A DNA stretch of 64,000 nt, from assembly GCA_050084515.1 (NCBI GenBank), contig CM114272.1:47802001-47866000 (forward strand), given 5' to 3'. Under the pieces are notes generated by a model that searched no databases, was not told where the DNA came from, and worked only from the letters and a program-made list of their open reading frames with translations. This document shows, piece by piece, positions 1-12,349 of the stretch. The translations under genes and the position numbers were made by a program. The DNA is from Blasia pusilla (lineage: Eukaryota; Marchantiophyta; Marchantiopsida; Blasiales). Position 1 is the first letter of the stretch, and each line of letters opens with the position of its first letter.

Positions 1-701
1 ATGTTGTATATCTTTGTTGGTTCTTCATTATCACTAGAGTGTTTCCCATGCTATGCATAGGTGACATTGAATTTTTGAAAAAAAATCCTACCCATCCCCT
101 CTTATTTTTCCCTTCTCACTCAATTTACATTTAATTCCCTTGACATGTGTCAACACCAAAAAAGTGCTTAGAGGACATGTGTCAACATGAAGAGGATGGA
201 TTCTCTAACCCCATTCTCCGTAAATAATATATATTGTGATAGTCCTACATTTGAAATACATGTAATAAAGAGTTGATAATTATTATCTTGATTCTATACC
301 TATTTAAGAAATGTCACCGAATCATCAATTACAATCGCCATCAGATTTAAAAAATTACAAGGTCAATAGGTTGGACAGAAACCTTGTGCTACCTAGCTCC
401 AATAGAACCAAAGGTAATTAGGTTTTGGGAAGAAAAAATTTATTCCATCCGATCCGGTACAATCTAAGGTTTTCTATCCATAACATATTGAAACTTTGTA
501 AGAGTGATCTTTAACCGAAATGTTAAGAATCACGATTGATACACACAATATTTCCTAAAAGAATCAATTCCTCAAATTTTTTGTCTTCTTCCTATCTGTC
601 GTGCACATACTCCCCTAAACGTTTATGTTGTGTGTCACATTAGCTTCCGTTCAAAATATCCTTCTCTTTTTACTGATTTGTACCAAAATACATTCACCTT
701 A

Positions 702-704
<3 letters not shown>
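1..704. other. AT-rich intergenic DNA without a gene
   Basis: I see no coding region. About 113-245 loosely resembles 37470-37605: both have an AATTCCCT stretch, a GACATGTG/GACATGTGTCAAC pair and a CCTCTTTTAATTATA-like neighbourhood. This suggests a short dispersed repeat, but similarity was judged by eye. Confidence 0.4.

Positions 705-734
<30 letters not shown>
705..734. repeat. (CA)15 microsatellite
   Basis: Uninterrupted CA dinucleotides. The tract directly abuts the decayed terminal unit of remnant E1. Confidence 0.95.
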
Positions 735-738
<4 letters not shown>

Positions 739-1058
739 AAATCCTAAAGCCATCTCGCTCCCTTACATAGTCTTGGGAAGAGCCAAAAGGCTCTTTCACT
801 AAAAATAGCTATCCCATGGTAACCTGCCTGCGTGTACAAGTTACCAAGGAATCATTGACTTGCTCAAGAGGTCACATGGCTGTCAAAGACCAAAATAGGA
901 AAATTGTTGAAAATGACATTTACAATACAACAAACTAGACATCAACTTCATCTGACACCTCAAGACAAGCTACACCCAAGAGTTCGGCCGCAGTTCGCTA
1001 ACTTGCTATGCCATCGACGCGGTAGAGCTCTACATGTCAGTAAACTAAGATGTGATAG
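735..1058 (-). repeat. E1: decayed B terminal unit, E5 subfamily
   Basis: On the minus strand this matches the B unit of E5 (38080-38559). Shared landmarks are the GAGCCAAAAGGCTC hairpin (here 780-793; E5 near 38290), the 'GGTAACCT...GTTACCA' block, and the start TRTCACATC at 1058. It is diverged and appears shortened at the CA-repeat side. It probably carried the promoter of the element when complete. Confidence 0.7.
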
Positions 1059-1059
1059 T

Positions 1060-1375
1060 CCTAACACATCCACCAAACTATCCATTGGCCATGCATGTCC
1101 TTCTTTGTCGACATACTAGTGGCAGATGCATACTCTTCAAACAATTACAATCATTCCATTCGTCTAACATGAAACAAGTTTTGACTCCAATTATGAGTCA
1201 AAGCTTGCTCCATATCAGAATACCTATAGGGTCTCTGAAAGATAGATATGTCATTGGCCAATGCGGTCCAAATATTTGGAACCTTGAGTATTCCCAAGTC
1301 ATGCACACGAAAACAACCCTTGTAACTCCATAAGAATTATAAACTTGATCTCTCCTCCACTCATGTCTCTCTTGT
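1060..1375 (-). pseudogene. E1: reverse transcriptase N-terminal fragment
   Basis: The minus strand aligns with the start of the reverse transcriptase region of E6 (46240-46520). The segment equivalent to 'RPYRYSDMERALIQSRSQDL' is at about 1190-1245 and the 'EYASATVMPAKKDMHG'-like segment at about 1085-1140. Frames are broken and no catalytic motif survives. It joins the B unit with nothing else between, so most of the element was deleted. It is too short and diverged to assign beyond the E5/E6 family. Confidence 0.7.
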
Positions 1376-4300
1376 GACATCTATAAAAGATGAGGAAGGT
1401 GTTTGCTACTCAAAAACCTTTGAAGTAATATAAACTGCAAAAATGCCTTTAAGTATACATCTTCCCTCTTTCTCAACAATCCTTATTCTCTCACCTCAAT
1501 AACTGCCTCTATGGGCACTATGACTTGTGGTAGAAATATAAACCCTTACAACATCCAACATATATCTCTCCTCTCATATCATATGCCATGAAATCTATAG
1601 ATACCTCCACATTATCCTATTTTCCTCCATCAAATATCTCATCTAAAACGGTAGATGTTGCGCTACAAAGTGGATGTGAGGTCACGTGTATCTCTCGTAT
1701 TCATCTATGCTAAGCCTCACCGGAATTCAACACCCAAATGCGGGGCATATGTCCTAAATCTGACCCAACATATGTGTCAATGATTCCTCTAACATCATAG
1801 TACCATTGACGTACTTGTAGACAAAGTAAATCAGATGGATGGACAACAAGCGCATGTTATATGGATGGATATGACAAATGGATTATAATAATATTAGAAG
1901 AATTAAATGGATGGAAAACAAGAAGAAATCAAGTAAATAAATGAAGTTGATATAAAAAACTAGATGGTAGGAATGGATATGTCATGTATTACAAAGGCAC
2001 AAAACTAGTTTGGTGAATTCCAACATTTATTATTAGTGTGAACAATGACCATGTTCAAACAAGAAAATAATTAAACATGTTGATAGAACTCTTTAAAAGT
2101 GTGTCCCTATTAATTCTAAGCCAGAGGTTATCAATCAAGGTGATTCTTAAGAATTCCAACTACTTGATGGTCCCAACTATGGCTTGGATGTGAATTTCAT
2201 GTTAAATATGTCCCTGCTTGAGCAAGTATATTGGCCACATGATCTACTGGGGATCATGCTTTGCCTAAGTGTTCTCGATAAACTTAAATCTTATAAAAGG
2301 AAGAATGTGTTCAGTGCATTCTAGCATATCATAGTCCTTCGGCTGGCACAAATTTCAAGAGTAATCACTTTCCTTTCATTTCTTGTTTCCAAGCATGTTA
2401 TCTCATTTGGAATCATCCTTGTATCTCCTTTTTTTAAGAGAGACCATAATACTCATGTAGTACTAAAGATATTCATATATTATAAAAAAGTTAAGCAAAA
2501 ACTCATGCAAAGATATCACTCTATTTATTATTCTTAAAGTATGTAACAATATAGGAAGATGCAAGGAGACAATCCAATAGTAAGAATAAAATTATACAAT
2601 CTTGTAGGAAGAGTACCAAAAAAGCGGGTTAGATTTTGAACAAAGCAACTCTCTAAATGACATAAGGAATCCAATCCAAGAAAGATTAAATAACATGTTG
2701 TCCTTTAAAAAAATAATGTACATATATATTATAATTTATAATACTATATATATAATCTATTCTAACATACATCAATTTTCATGTACATAAGTGTGAGATC
2801 CATCTAATTATGAATCCTATGACAATATTTAAAGTATATGAACAACAAGGAAAGATCCTTTATGAAAAGGTTAATAATAACGGTCTCTTTCTTGAGTTGA
2901 TTGGTATTTCCAATAGTCAAACACAATTCACATGTGATGAGAATATACAAAACTCTATAACGTGTGGCCTTTGTATATAATTCTAGCCCATTCTCAACTT
3001 AAGGAATCACACAAGCCTATTGTGTCTATAGATTTTAGTTGTAACATAAAGATCAAATGTGCATATGAAGGATTATATCTCCTCCTTGAGCACTTAGAGA
3101 AGACATGTGGATAAAGATTAACTTCCTCTGGTAGGCCAATAACAACTTGGAGTACAAAGTGTACTAATTCCCTACAAGCCTATGTATGGTCCTCTCTCAA
3201 GGCACTAAATGTGTGATGGGTAGGGCAGGTCCTCTTACAAGAGGAAAATCCCTCTAATGACCAAGTCATATTTAGCTTCTACTAGCCCAAGTGGCGCCAT
3301 GTAATGCAAAGGTATAATGTAGTGCCACATGACACTCTTAATGGGTACCTACTAAAGGGATACCATGTCATTCAAAAGAAATGATGACCTACACACACAT
3401 ATCATCACATGAGAGTAGGTTGATATGACCTCTCAAAACAAGGACACAAGGGAAGCCCTCCACGGCTTACATACAATCTAACTCTACTGCCCGTCTACCA
3501 TGATAATGTACACAAATGATTTACGAAAGGTCAATTCATAAGTGAATATTGGTCATGAGCATACCTCTCCACATAGAGTATTTGATAAATAAATAAAGAC
3601 ACAAGGAAAATGAAAGATGACAAAGTGGACCAAATCATAGACTTCAAATTGTAACACATATTGTAGCTTATTTAGAAAGTACAATAAAATGTACGAATGA
3701 ACTTTATACTGGTTTTAGTTCCAATAGACCTTTAATAAAAGTTGACTTGGTGGCTTGAGTTGTAAACCCTAAAGCTGGAAAATACATGCATATGTGGTGG
3801 CATGTGAAATAATACACAAGAAGAATTGGCAATAATGGTGATTGGGAAGAATATCTCAATTTTGAATTTGACTATGAGAGGCCATAAATAGTAGCGGGTA
3901 GTGGGAAAGAGGTTTGACGCATTTATGTCCAGGTGCACTCAACTCCATTTGAGGAATGGCCCTCCATTTTTCACTACTTTATTGCATTGTAGAAGTTATT
4001 TTGACGTCTCTATGGAATTGTGGCGTGTTCAATCTAATGCGTTCTTTTAAGACTTATTCACAATGTGGGGATCACTACTATTTGATGTCCACTTCAAAAT
4101 GATTGAATTGAACTTTCCATTACTTTAGTTGATATTGGTTGTGAAATTAATTTATATGATTTGTAGATATGTTCTCCTTTTCCTTTAACTAGTGTAAGAC
4201 CTTACAATGGTCAAGTTTGAATTACCTTTCATAATGAATTTTCAAATGTATCAAATGTTATCTTAAAATATTTTTAATGGTTCAATTTTTGGATCCATGG

Positions 4301-4463
4301 ATCAATTGTCCCTAAATGATCCATTGACCCAAAAAATAAACCATTTTATTGACTAAAAGTGACATATAAATGAAAAAAAAAAGTTTGCAAAATTGAAAAC
4401 ATTCCCTTATACCCTTAAAATAATAATGATTGATAAAATCTAATAATACAGACTAGTATACAA
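1376..4463. other. Intergenic DNA, no gene recognised
   Basis: AT-rich, with short unrelated open frames only. 2700-2760 is almost pure A/T. I recognise no domain, RNA gene or element terminus here, although some of 1400-1800 could be further decayed E1 sequence. Confidence 0.4.
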
Positions 4464-4507
4464 TTAAGATGTCTTTCACCCGTGCTATGGGGTGAAAGAC
4501 ATCTTAA
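4464..4507. repeat. Perfect 18-bp inverted repeat (hairpin)
   Basis: TTAAGATGTCTTTCACCC is followed by an 8-nt spacer (GTGCTATG) and the exact reverse complement of the arm. It could be a tiny palindromic transposon remnant or a hairpin-forming transcript. No flanking gene tells which. Confidence 0.95.
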
Positions 4508-6742
4508 CTTCTTAAGTTTCCTATTAAAATTTCGGGCGCTTTCATTACACATATCAACCTTATAAAATTGAAAAATGATACTTGCCAATATTGGTGGAAG
4601 GAGTCTTCAAATCTCATCCTCTTTTAATTATAGTAATTATTTTCTCATAGGTCTAACTTTTCTTCCAACCTCTAAACTTTTCTCTCGTCCTTTCACCTTT
4701 AAATCCGTTATTTTTATATGTTTCGTGAATACTTATTAAATTCACAAAACAAATCTAAGCCCTAATGCTAAGGGGCGAAGAGTTAACTATGGGATGTAGT
4801 TAAGTAACTAGCCTGAAAGCATCGAATGAACCGGACGACTTCCGGCGGACATAAAAGATGCCTACCCGCCTTCGGCGCCCGCGATGGCCCCCGAGTGGCG
4901 AGTAGCGGGCCGGGCGGAGCCAGCGGGCGAGGGAACTAAGGCTTCAAGTGCGTCGGTCCGTCCTTATTAAGGTCAAAGATGCTCGTTTGATGTCCTTTTG
5001 TGATGTGTCCTAGGCCCGAGGCGGGGCGTGAGCACGGACGGACGGACAGGGGGAAGAGAGACCGCAATGTGCAGCCGCGCAGCGGTCGATTGCATGATCC
5101 TTCCATCCTGCCTCGTGGACTGTGCTGATTGGATTCGCTTTCGCAAATCATGGATGAGATTGTCAGCCGCTAAGGACAGAGGACAGACACGTCGAGGGTT
5201 TGGTACCGTTATCCCTCACCACGTGTACGACAGGAGGAGCAAGTACTGTTCTGGACACAGTACCCCACCTCCATATTCAATCTGGTGAGGGCACTCGTGG
5301 GAGAGAGCCCTAGCCGTCGGATACACTTCCTTTTGCCTTAATTTAGCTTATTTTAGTGGGTATGGAAGTAATCCATACACTCATGATACTTTACAAATAT
5401 ATAATTATTTAAAATCCAAAATTGAAATAATTTTTCATTTTTCTTTCATATCTAATTGGAGGTGTTCATGAAAAATCCATTTTCCACACATCTACACTAT
5501 AATTTGAAGAGCGTTTCTTGAATGGTGAAATTTACGGAGCATGACACGTGTCATCGTAAACCGACACGTATTTCGGAAGGGCGTACATGTATGGGGTGAT
5601 GCGGTGCTTATACACAGGACGGGGGCATATATGCACAGGACCGTGCAGCGCACGGTTCCTCACAGGCACTAATTAGTGTTTGTACATTACATTTTTTATT
5701 TTTTTATATGCTTTTTTTTCTTTAATTATATATTTTCCAGATTTTTCTTGTGCTACATTTCTATATTTGTAACATTCCATATGTGGGTATGTTTCACAAG
5801 ACTCGTGTCTACATATGTATATCTAATTAGTGTCATTTGTTTTGCGGCGTAGTGAAGTAAGATTTGGAATATTTTCTCTACCACGTGGAATGGGGTCCCA
5901 ACACGATTTCTCTAAAATTAAGATTGTAAGGTTCTTTTTGAGAATGGAGGTTCACATTTATTCAAATAAATGATTTCTTCTTAAAGAAGGAAAATTTAGA
6001 TGATAGGGTTTTTTGTAAATCTAGCATGGTGCATTGCACTGACAAGCAATGTAAGACTCATCATTTGCACTATGAGAAGGAATGCTAGGAAGAAAGGGAT
6101 CATTTTCTTTAGTATATTTTGAGTCGAAAACAAGGCTTACAAACATACTTGCATGGGACATTACAAAAGGAGAGAAATGATGAACCTCGATGGAAAACCC
6201 ATCAGAAATACCAAAGCATGGGACTCAAAGAGTCAAGTACCCGAAAGCAATAGAAACAAGTTGAAAACAAATTCTCATAATGGAGACGAGAAGTGTGTTA
6301 ATGAGATGTGTACATTCTACTTAAAATACCTTCAAGACTTTCCTCATTGCGAGGTTTCACCTTCTATGAACCAAACTGTACCCACAAAGTCACAACATTC
6401 CTTGATCTCAAAGGGGAAACTGACAAAATATATATTGTATGAACTCAACTATACAATTGGAATTTTGTCTACAATAATATGAAGTTTGGGTGTTGCAATT
6501 TAACTCCTTCGCTACAAGAGGGGGATAGCAAAGGAAGGTTTCTTTTAGTATGAAAGTATTGATCATTGAGATTTCACAACTATTTTAGATTTTGTTGATA
6601 TTTTTGTAGACCTTTTTTTCAAGGTAGGGAAATGAAGTTGGGCTATGACTAAATCCCTTACCATCGAATAAATTTATTTTCCAAAGGTTAATTAAGTTCA
6701 ATTTTTTTTAAACTAAAGCCACAACTATTCATTAGGGCTCCT
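4508..6742. other. Intergenic DNA with a GC-rich island, no gene recognised
   Basis: 4780-5300 is clearly richer in G+C than its surroundings and contains ACCACGTG (5219-5226, G-box-like). I could not identify a product in any frame. 6020-6480 has a short Cys/His run and an open frame of 109 codons with no recognised domain. These may be decayed exons or old transposon pieces. Confidence 0.3.
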
Positions 6743-7260
6743 GTCATGTAGATGAGGCATAGGGCGAGATAGTATCGAGGCCTTAGAGGGGTCTTGTACT
6801 TCCCTATTTTGAGAGGTCATATGTGACCTTCTCTTAGTAGGTCACCCTTTCCTTTAAGAGGAGTGGCAACCTTGGAGAGGTTGAACTTCCCAGCCATGTA
6901 TGGCTCCACTTGGACCTATAGGGTCGTGGGTTAGTTGGTAGTTGGTCTCATGAGGGGACCACATGTGTAGTTGTCAGGGAGCTAGTATATGTGTACTGCA
7001 GTTGGTAGTGATCTGAAAGGAGGGAGGTGACTTGTGTGTACAAGTCACACAAGGAGGTGCGTAGAGGGAGTACACCTCGGATGAAGCTCATTTGGAGCTC
7101 ATCTCATTAGGATTGCAGACTCGTGTTGGGATCCGTGATACGATGCAGCTTGCATGTATTGAGCCTCAATTCTCTCTTGATGAGTGGACTAGGAGCGATC
7201 AATAAGGAAGATCACACATATTTTTGGAGTCCTTGTTTACACTTTCTCTTACTGTTATAA
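6743..7260 (+). repeat. Possible diverged B-type terminal unit
   Basis: It begins TGTCATGTAG, like the B units (E3 begins TGTCATGTCT). It contains paired GAGGTCAT...GTGACCTT stretches, GGAGGTGACTTG (compare E6 near 40145) and AAGCTCATTTGGAGCTCAT (compare GGCTCATTTGGAGCC in B). No matching partner unit was found beside it. It could also be an unrelated LTR. Confidence 0.3.
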
Positions 7261-7796
7261 CATTGTGTATCCGATTCATGAATATGGTTGTTTGGATGAA
7301 GCATGGTTGATTGCAGATAATATTAGAGTTTACAGTGCATATTCAACTTTATATCCTATGGAGATGCACGCCGGTTCTCAATAGAAGAGAACGTGGGACT
7401 CAATTTATGGTGTAGAGCACAATTGTGGTGCTGTGGGGTTTGCAAGAATTGCAAGCTAGTGTATTGTGATCATGCGGGAGGACATGGGGCAGCAGAATTG
7501 CTGAAATCGAAGTCAGATGTTCAGAATTGAGAAATGTATGCAAAATTGACAAGATTTAAAGAGGGGGCTTCTCAATCATGCTGGAGTTGCTCAAGAGTGG
7601 AGCAATTGAGGATCACATTGTAGGGACAGAGTTCTTGAAAGAATTATGGGTGAGGAAATCAATGTCAATCGTGATGTGATTGAGTGTGGGCAAGTCAACA
7701 AGTGCATGGGTACTTCGTTGGTGATTTTGAGTGAGGTGTGCTTGATTCCGGACCAAATCAGATGAATGTTGGGTAGGAGGATAATCAAGCAGATGA
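7261..7796. other. Unassigned sequence flanking E2
   Basis: There is no recognisable domain. An open stretch at about 7640-7760 on the plus strand vaguely suggests retroelement coding sequence, but I could not match a motif. The sequence changes at about 7797 to clear E2 integrase sequence. Confidence 0.25.
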
Positions 7797-8390
7797 ACGA
7801 TGCTCTAACCCGATCACACACCATGCACCTAGCAACAATTGCTGAACGTCAGTCTGCATGCCTCGCCACCAACATTGTATCTGGAGCAAGCTCTACGTCC
7901 GCTTCACTCCAAAATGACCCAACTCCTCGTGGGCATGACGCACCAAACGTGCTCTCTGTAAAGGATGAGACACTACACGTACTCTACCATCCTCCCAAAC
8001 ACGCAATACATGTGTCCCCTCCCATCGAAACCGTCTGGCTCGCAATAGGATTTGATCCTGCTATCTAGTACCCACTGTGCTTGCGACGCTGCTAGTACGC
8101 AGGTACTCCAAGACTACTCCATCGTCGTAAATATCTCGGCCACCTGTTGTCTCCTCACCGGCCTCTGGATCTAAGGACTCTCCATCAAAACTCCCCATCG
8201 AAGTCTCAGCAATCTGGCTCTCCATAGCCAACAATCCCAAATAGGCTGACGCGTGCCATCGTGGCACCAACTCCTCATCACTCTCTTCATGCCAACAAGC
8301 TCTAGTCGCATCTCACTGACTCGAGCGTGGGTTACGGCTCAAACCATATGCATCCTTGTTGAGCATCTCAAGCCTATGCACCACCTAGAA
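7797..8390 (-). pseudogene. E2: integrase zinc-binding region and RNase H-integrase connector
   Basis: The minus strand encodes the HAHEELGHFGVKR-type HH...CC domain (7960-7797), frameshifted, ending at MVCDRVRASF where the element is cut. Upstream (8270-8061) lies an intact stretch equivalent to the connector of E6, including ASAYLGLLAMESQ and DDGVVLEYLRT. The catalytic DDE core is absent, so this piece cannot integrate DNA. Confidence 0.85.
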
Positions 8391-8900
8391 GTCATACTCC
8401 TACAACAAAAGAGCCCACCTCGCAAGCTTCCCTGTAAACTTGTCGCACTCCATCAACCACTTAAGTGGCTGATGATCAGTAATGATGGTAAAGGGGTTTC
8501 TGAATAGATAACACCTGAAATGTGCAACAACCCACACCGCATCCAAGCACTCATCCTCATACGAGCTATACTTCGCCTCTACAACCTTGTTATAGGGACT
8601 AGCGTAAGCCGCCATGAACTCTCTACCATCATTGTCATGTTAGGTGACCACGGCTCCAAGCCCCAACCTGATCCAATCAATATCCAATTGGAAAGGACGC
8701 CCCCTGATCGGTCTCCTCAATATGGGCGCGGACGTCAATCTATCCTTGAGCAGCTGAAATGCTCTCTCCTGCTCATCCTCCCAGTGCCACTCATGATCCA
8801 CCTTGGTCAGCAAGGCCAACGGCTTCGTAATGGAAGTGAAACCCTTGACGCTCCGTCGATAGAAGTTCGCCAATCCCATGAATGCACGAGCTTGACTCAC
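8391..8900 (-). pseudogene. E2: RNase H domain
   Basis: Two minus-strand frames carry the Ty3/gypsy RNase H landmarks: ITDHQPLKWLM with the following KFTGKLARWALLL (8500-8400), YSSYEDECLDAVWVVAHF (8575-8510), and the tether region AFMGLANFYRRSVKGF (8890-8830). The domain normally removes the RNA strand during reverse transcription. A frame change between the halves disables it. Confidence 0.85.
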
Positions 8901-9770
8901 ATCTCTAGGGCGTGGAATGCGTGAAATAGCCTCTACCTTCCCTGGTGCACACCAAGGCCCCCTGGGTATATCGTATGACCAAGGTACTCAATCTAGTCGT
9001 AGAAGAACTTGCACTTGCATGGATGTAGCTTTAGCCCATGTAGCTGCAATCGTTGAAACACCTCCTCTAGATGTCGCTCATGCTCTTCAACCGTGGCGCT
9101 AAAGATTACGATGTCATCAAAATAATACCTAACAAAATCCAGATCTGCCAAGATCCTATCCATGACCCTCTGAAACTTAGCCGGGGCGTTCTTTAACTCA
9201 AATGGTAAGAACCTCCAGTGGTACAAATAATCCTTCCCATGAGGATCGATGCCCCAAAAAATTTGTCTTCTGCCTGTCCTCCAATCTGATAGGTAGTTGA
9301 TGGTATCCGAATCGAAAATCTAACAAACTAAAGACCTTTGCATGCCCAATAGCATCAAAGATCTCCTCACGGGTGGGCATGGCATACCTATCGGACTTTG
9401 TCTGCCGATTGATAAGTCGGTAATCGTAACACATTCGCCTATCCGTCCAGTTGCCTTGCACATCCTTCTTGGTGGGCATGATAGTTGCAGATGCATACTC
9501 TCCATGCAACATCTCCACTAGTCCAGCTCCAGCCAAGTTATGGCTTCTACTTTGAATCAAAGCCATCTCCATATCACTGTACTTGTCAGATAGTTGAAAG
9601 ATCGGCGTGTCACTTGAAAACTCAATGTGGATCCCTTGGCCCTTCACTGTACCCAAATCATGCATGCTAAATGCAAAGCAACTCCTATAACTCCTAAGGA
9701 ACTGGTCTATCCGGCGCCGCTCTCCTCCTGTCAACTTAGGGCCCATATCTAGCTCCCAAGTCTCCATCAT
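8901..9770 (-). pseudogene. E2: reverse transcriptase domain
   Basis: From the N terminus the minus strand shows ERRRIDQFLRSYRSCFAFSM, the priming-finger region RRMCYDYRLINRQTKSDRYA, and then FELKNAPAKFQRVMDRILADL. The catalytic motif reads YYFDDIVIF (about 9125-9099), where E3, E5 and E6 have CYIDD. The second aspartate pair is kept but the frame shifts near 9210. This domain copies element RNA into cDNA. The length is normal for the family. Confidence 0.9.
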
Positions 9771-11021
9771 GACTACGGTAAGACTCTCCGGCGTGGGTGT
9801 TGGTGGTTGCTATGGTGCAACCTCGTCTCAGACAACAGAACTTGGCTGCTCCCCTATTGCCAACTGCAAACTCTAATCTCCACATGCAGTACTCGGAACC
9901 ACGCTCAATGTTGTGGCTATCATCTCGTGACGTTCTTGCAAAACATCCCAAGAAGTCCAAGAGTGTCTCTCCCGATCACCCGTGGTATGTCGATCTCCTC
10001 GGGTCTCGCCCCCATCCACTACCTCAACCGTCTCAATAGGCATGGGGCTCACCAACGCAACAGTTGTGATCTGTCGCATCCGCAAACGATGCTGCTTGGC
10101 TACTCCTAAGTTGAAAATCCATGTCAAGAAATTCAGATCCATCGTGTGACCCAAAACATGATGTCGTGATGCCTTTGATAGTGACAGTTCTTCCGTCACT
10201 CCTGTGGAGAATCCCATTGCTCGCTCTCGCTCATCGGCGTTGGGCTCCACCAACTGCTGTACCTGGTCATCCCAAACCAAGCTAGGTCCGGCCTCCTTGA
10301 ATGCATAGGAAGCAGGAAAACTCACCAATGTGGGAAAGGCTGCTCGTGGTTTGCCAATCTTGTTCACCACAGTCAACGGCGATCGATCATCGTGCCTTAC
10401 TTCCTGTGATTGACGACCTGGATCCACAATAAAATCCACCAAAAAATTGAAGGGGCGTTCCACTCTCGCATTCGCCCTCTGCAAAACCTCATGTGGCACC
10501 AAGTTGGTCCACCAAAGACGCGGGCGATATGCTCGTGAGCCCACACTTGCCGCATCCAACAACATTGCTGAGCTGATCCATGCACACACCTTATGTGCAC
10601 TCGTCACCAAACGTAACCTCAAATCTCCCAAGATCAACACATTCTCCATAATGTATGCTGGAGAACGGGATTGATGCTCCTGAAAGTGTCGCAAAATCCG
10701 TATGATCTCCCAAAATAACCTAGATCGAGTGTCAACTAACCGGTTACCTCATCTAGCACTCGATTGGCCCTGAGACGGCCAACCAGCAATGACCAAGTCT
10801 ATGGTCCCTACCCGCTCCAAGTCTTGCGCCCCCAACAATGAAATATCCCTTGGTAGGGAACTTTGGTATCCGTGGATCCCTCCAAAGAGATCCAACATAT
10901 GAATACCTCCTCTAGGATGCACCACACACTCAGAGTGGTGTCCAAAGGGGTTGTAGTAGCACTCCTTGCTACCTCGGGTTCCTCTGACCCGACACGCTTT
11001 GGTGCAAACCCCTCGCTTCAC
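9771..11021 (-). pseudogene. E2: DNA cytosine methyltransferase domain, inactivated
   Basis: The minus strand keeps most C5-methyltransferase motifs in the order I, IV, VI, VIII, IX, X. Motif I (MLDLFGGI, near 10890) is joined directly to HGYQSSLPRD, so the segment that binds the cofactor adenosine is deleted. Motif IV reads GWPSQGQS (10784-10761): the catalytic Cys is Ser. Motif VI is YIMENV, motif VIII is RPRLWWTNLV, then ERERAMGF and the motif X-like HVLGHTMDLN. A 273-codon open frame (10694-9873) covers motif VI onward and runs into the linker HSWTSWDVLQ before reverse transcriptase. The domain family transfers methyl from S-adenosylmethionine to cytosine in DNA; this copy should be catalytically dead. 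Confidence 0.9.
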
Positions 11022-11289
11022 GCGGTCTTCACATGCTCAGCGGGTATGCGTCGGAGCTCCTTGGTCGAGCCCCAAAGCGGCACCTCTCCTCCACAAAATG
11101 ATGCAGCTACCATGAAACTCCTCTCCATAGAAATGTCACAAATGGGAGTGTCTGGTGCATGGAAATTTCCCTCAATCAAATCACTAGGCCAAGTGATGGC
11201 GTTGCTAAATGCTGCTAAGATCGCCATCTCTCATGGCCTTCGCTCAATCACTCCACCCATGAATCGAACGGGTAATGATCTAAGGCGCC

Positions 11290-11660
11290 CATCAGCTGAC
11301 TGCCATCTTGGCCTGTAAGATGCTGACTCCTCCCAGTAATCCAGGGAAAACCCCATTGGGTACAATATTGCTCCACCAACCAAGATATCGTAGGACTCTA
11401 CATCGGTCACTATCGCCTTGGCTCATACCACGGACTCATCTGTAGGATGTCCCAGGCAAAACCTCACCACGACCTCCTGTCGGATGATATATTGTGTGGT
11501 ACTCGATCCACCCAAGGATGTCTATATCCCGAATGGACAACACTCCACATCGGCTCTCATCTAGCCCAATCCTCTGAATGTCGCTTTCCCCAACATAGGG
11601 GTTGCGCTCTTGAATCCAACAAGACGCGCTGCGGACTAAAAAATCTACCTCATGGACTCA
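11290..11660 (-). pseudogene. E2: retroviral-type aspartic protease
   Basis: Aligned with the E6 protease (44078-44602), the minus strand has the active-site region near 11615 as LLDSRAQP, where sister copies have LLDSGAQP. The DSG glycine is changed to Arg and a base is missing just after it. The C-terminal AVLYPMGFSLDY block is at 11345-11375. The family cleaves Gag-Pol as a homodimer; this copy should not. Confidence 0.75.
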
Positions 11661-12349
11661 CCAATTGGAAGACCTCTCCCTGGTTATCCAACAACACAAC
11701 ACTAAGAGAAACCATGACACTTTATCGCGGGTCTAGCGGGCATCTCCGCCATCCTTGCAGCTGCACCTACCATGAATGTGACGTGGACGGCCCAAGCATC
11801 GGCTCCAAGGGCAGGTCCATCACCTCCTATCCAATCACCTCTGAACGTGATGTAGGAACTCCAACTCCATGCTCACATAGCATAGCGGCCAGCCAAGAAA
11901 CCTCGGCGGGAAAACCGCCCAACGTCATAATATCGAAGCAAAAAATAAAAAGGAGTGTGGTACACAATGGTGGCCGCCCCCAACAATGTGCTCGACACAT
12001 GCTCCTCCTGAGCTTCAGCAATAGGAGTTGTTGCACTTGCTTCTCCCATCACCCTTCGTGCCTGCCCACCAACAACATCACCAACTCTCCCGGAACACTA
12101 ATAACGATCCATCAATGGGGTCCTCATCACCTCGGACAATGTGAAAGACTGAGGAAGCCTGGTCTGTTTCTTGGTTTCCCCTCACTGTGGATCCAACTCT
12201 ACAACACATCCACGTGTAACCACTGCGCCAACCTCCATCTGGGCAGCCCCGCACATCCAACAAGGATCCTCCATATCTCTGGCTGCTCCGTAAGACCTCG
12301 ATGCTACGGATCTGGCATCGAGTAATCTCAATGCCATAGCGGCAATCTA
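11661..12349 (-). pseudogene. E2: gag-protease linker region
   Basis: The minus strand aligns to E6 43500-44077. No catalytic domain is known here. A plus-strand open frame of 292 codons (11447-12325) is antisense to this region and to the protease, has no recognisable domain, and I treat it as a shadow. Confidence 0.6.

Noticed and set aside
4790-4830. Stretch GCCTGAAAGCATCGAATGAAC resembling the 3' part of a large rRNA
   Set aside because: Neighbouring sequence does not continue as rRNA; the match is too short.
6153-6482. 109-codon open frame
   Set aside because: No domain, low-complexity AT-rich setting, no neighbour or splice support.
11447-12325. 292-codon plus-strand open frame
   Set aside because: It is antisense to E2 protease and linker, rich in Cys, His, Ser and Thr without a domain, and sister copies do not keep it open.
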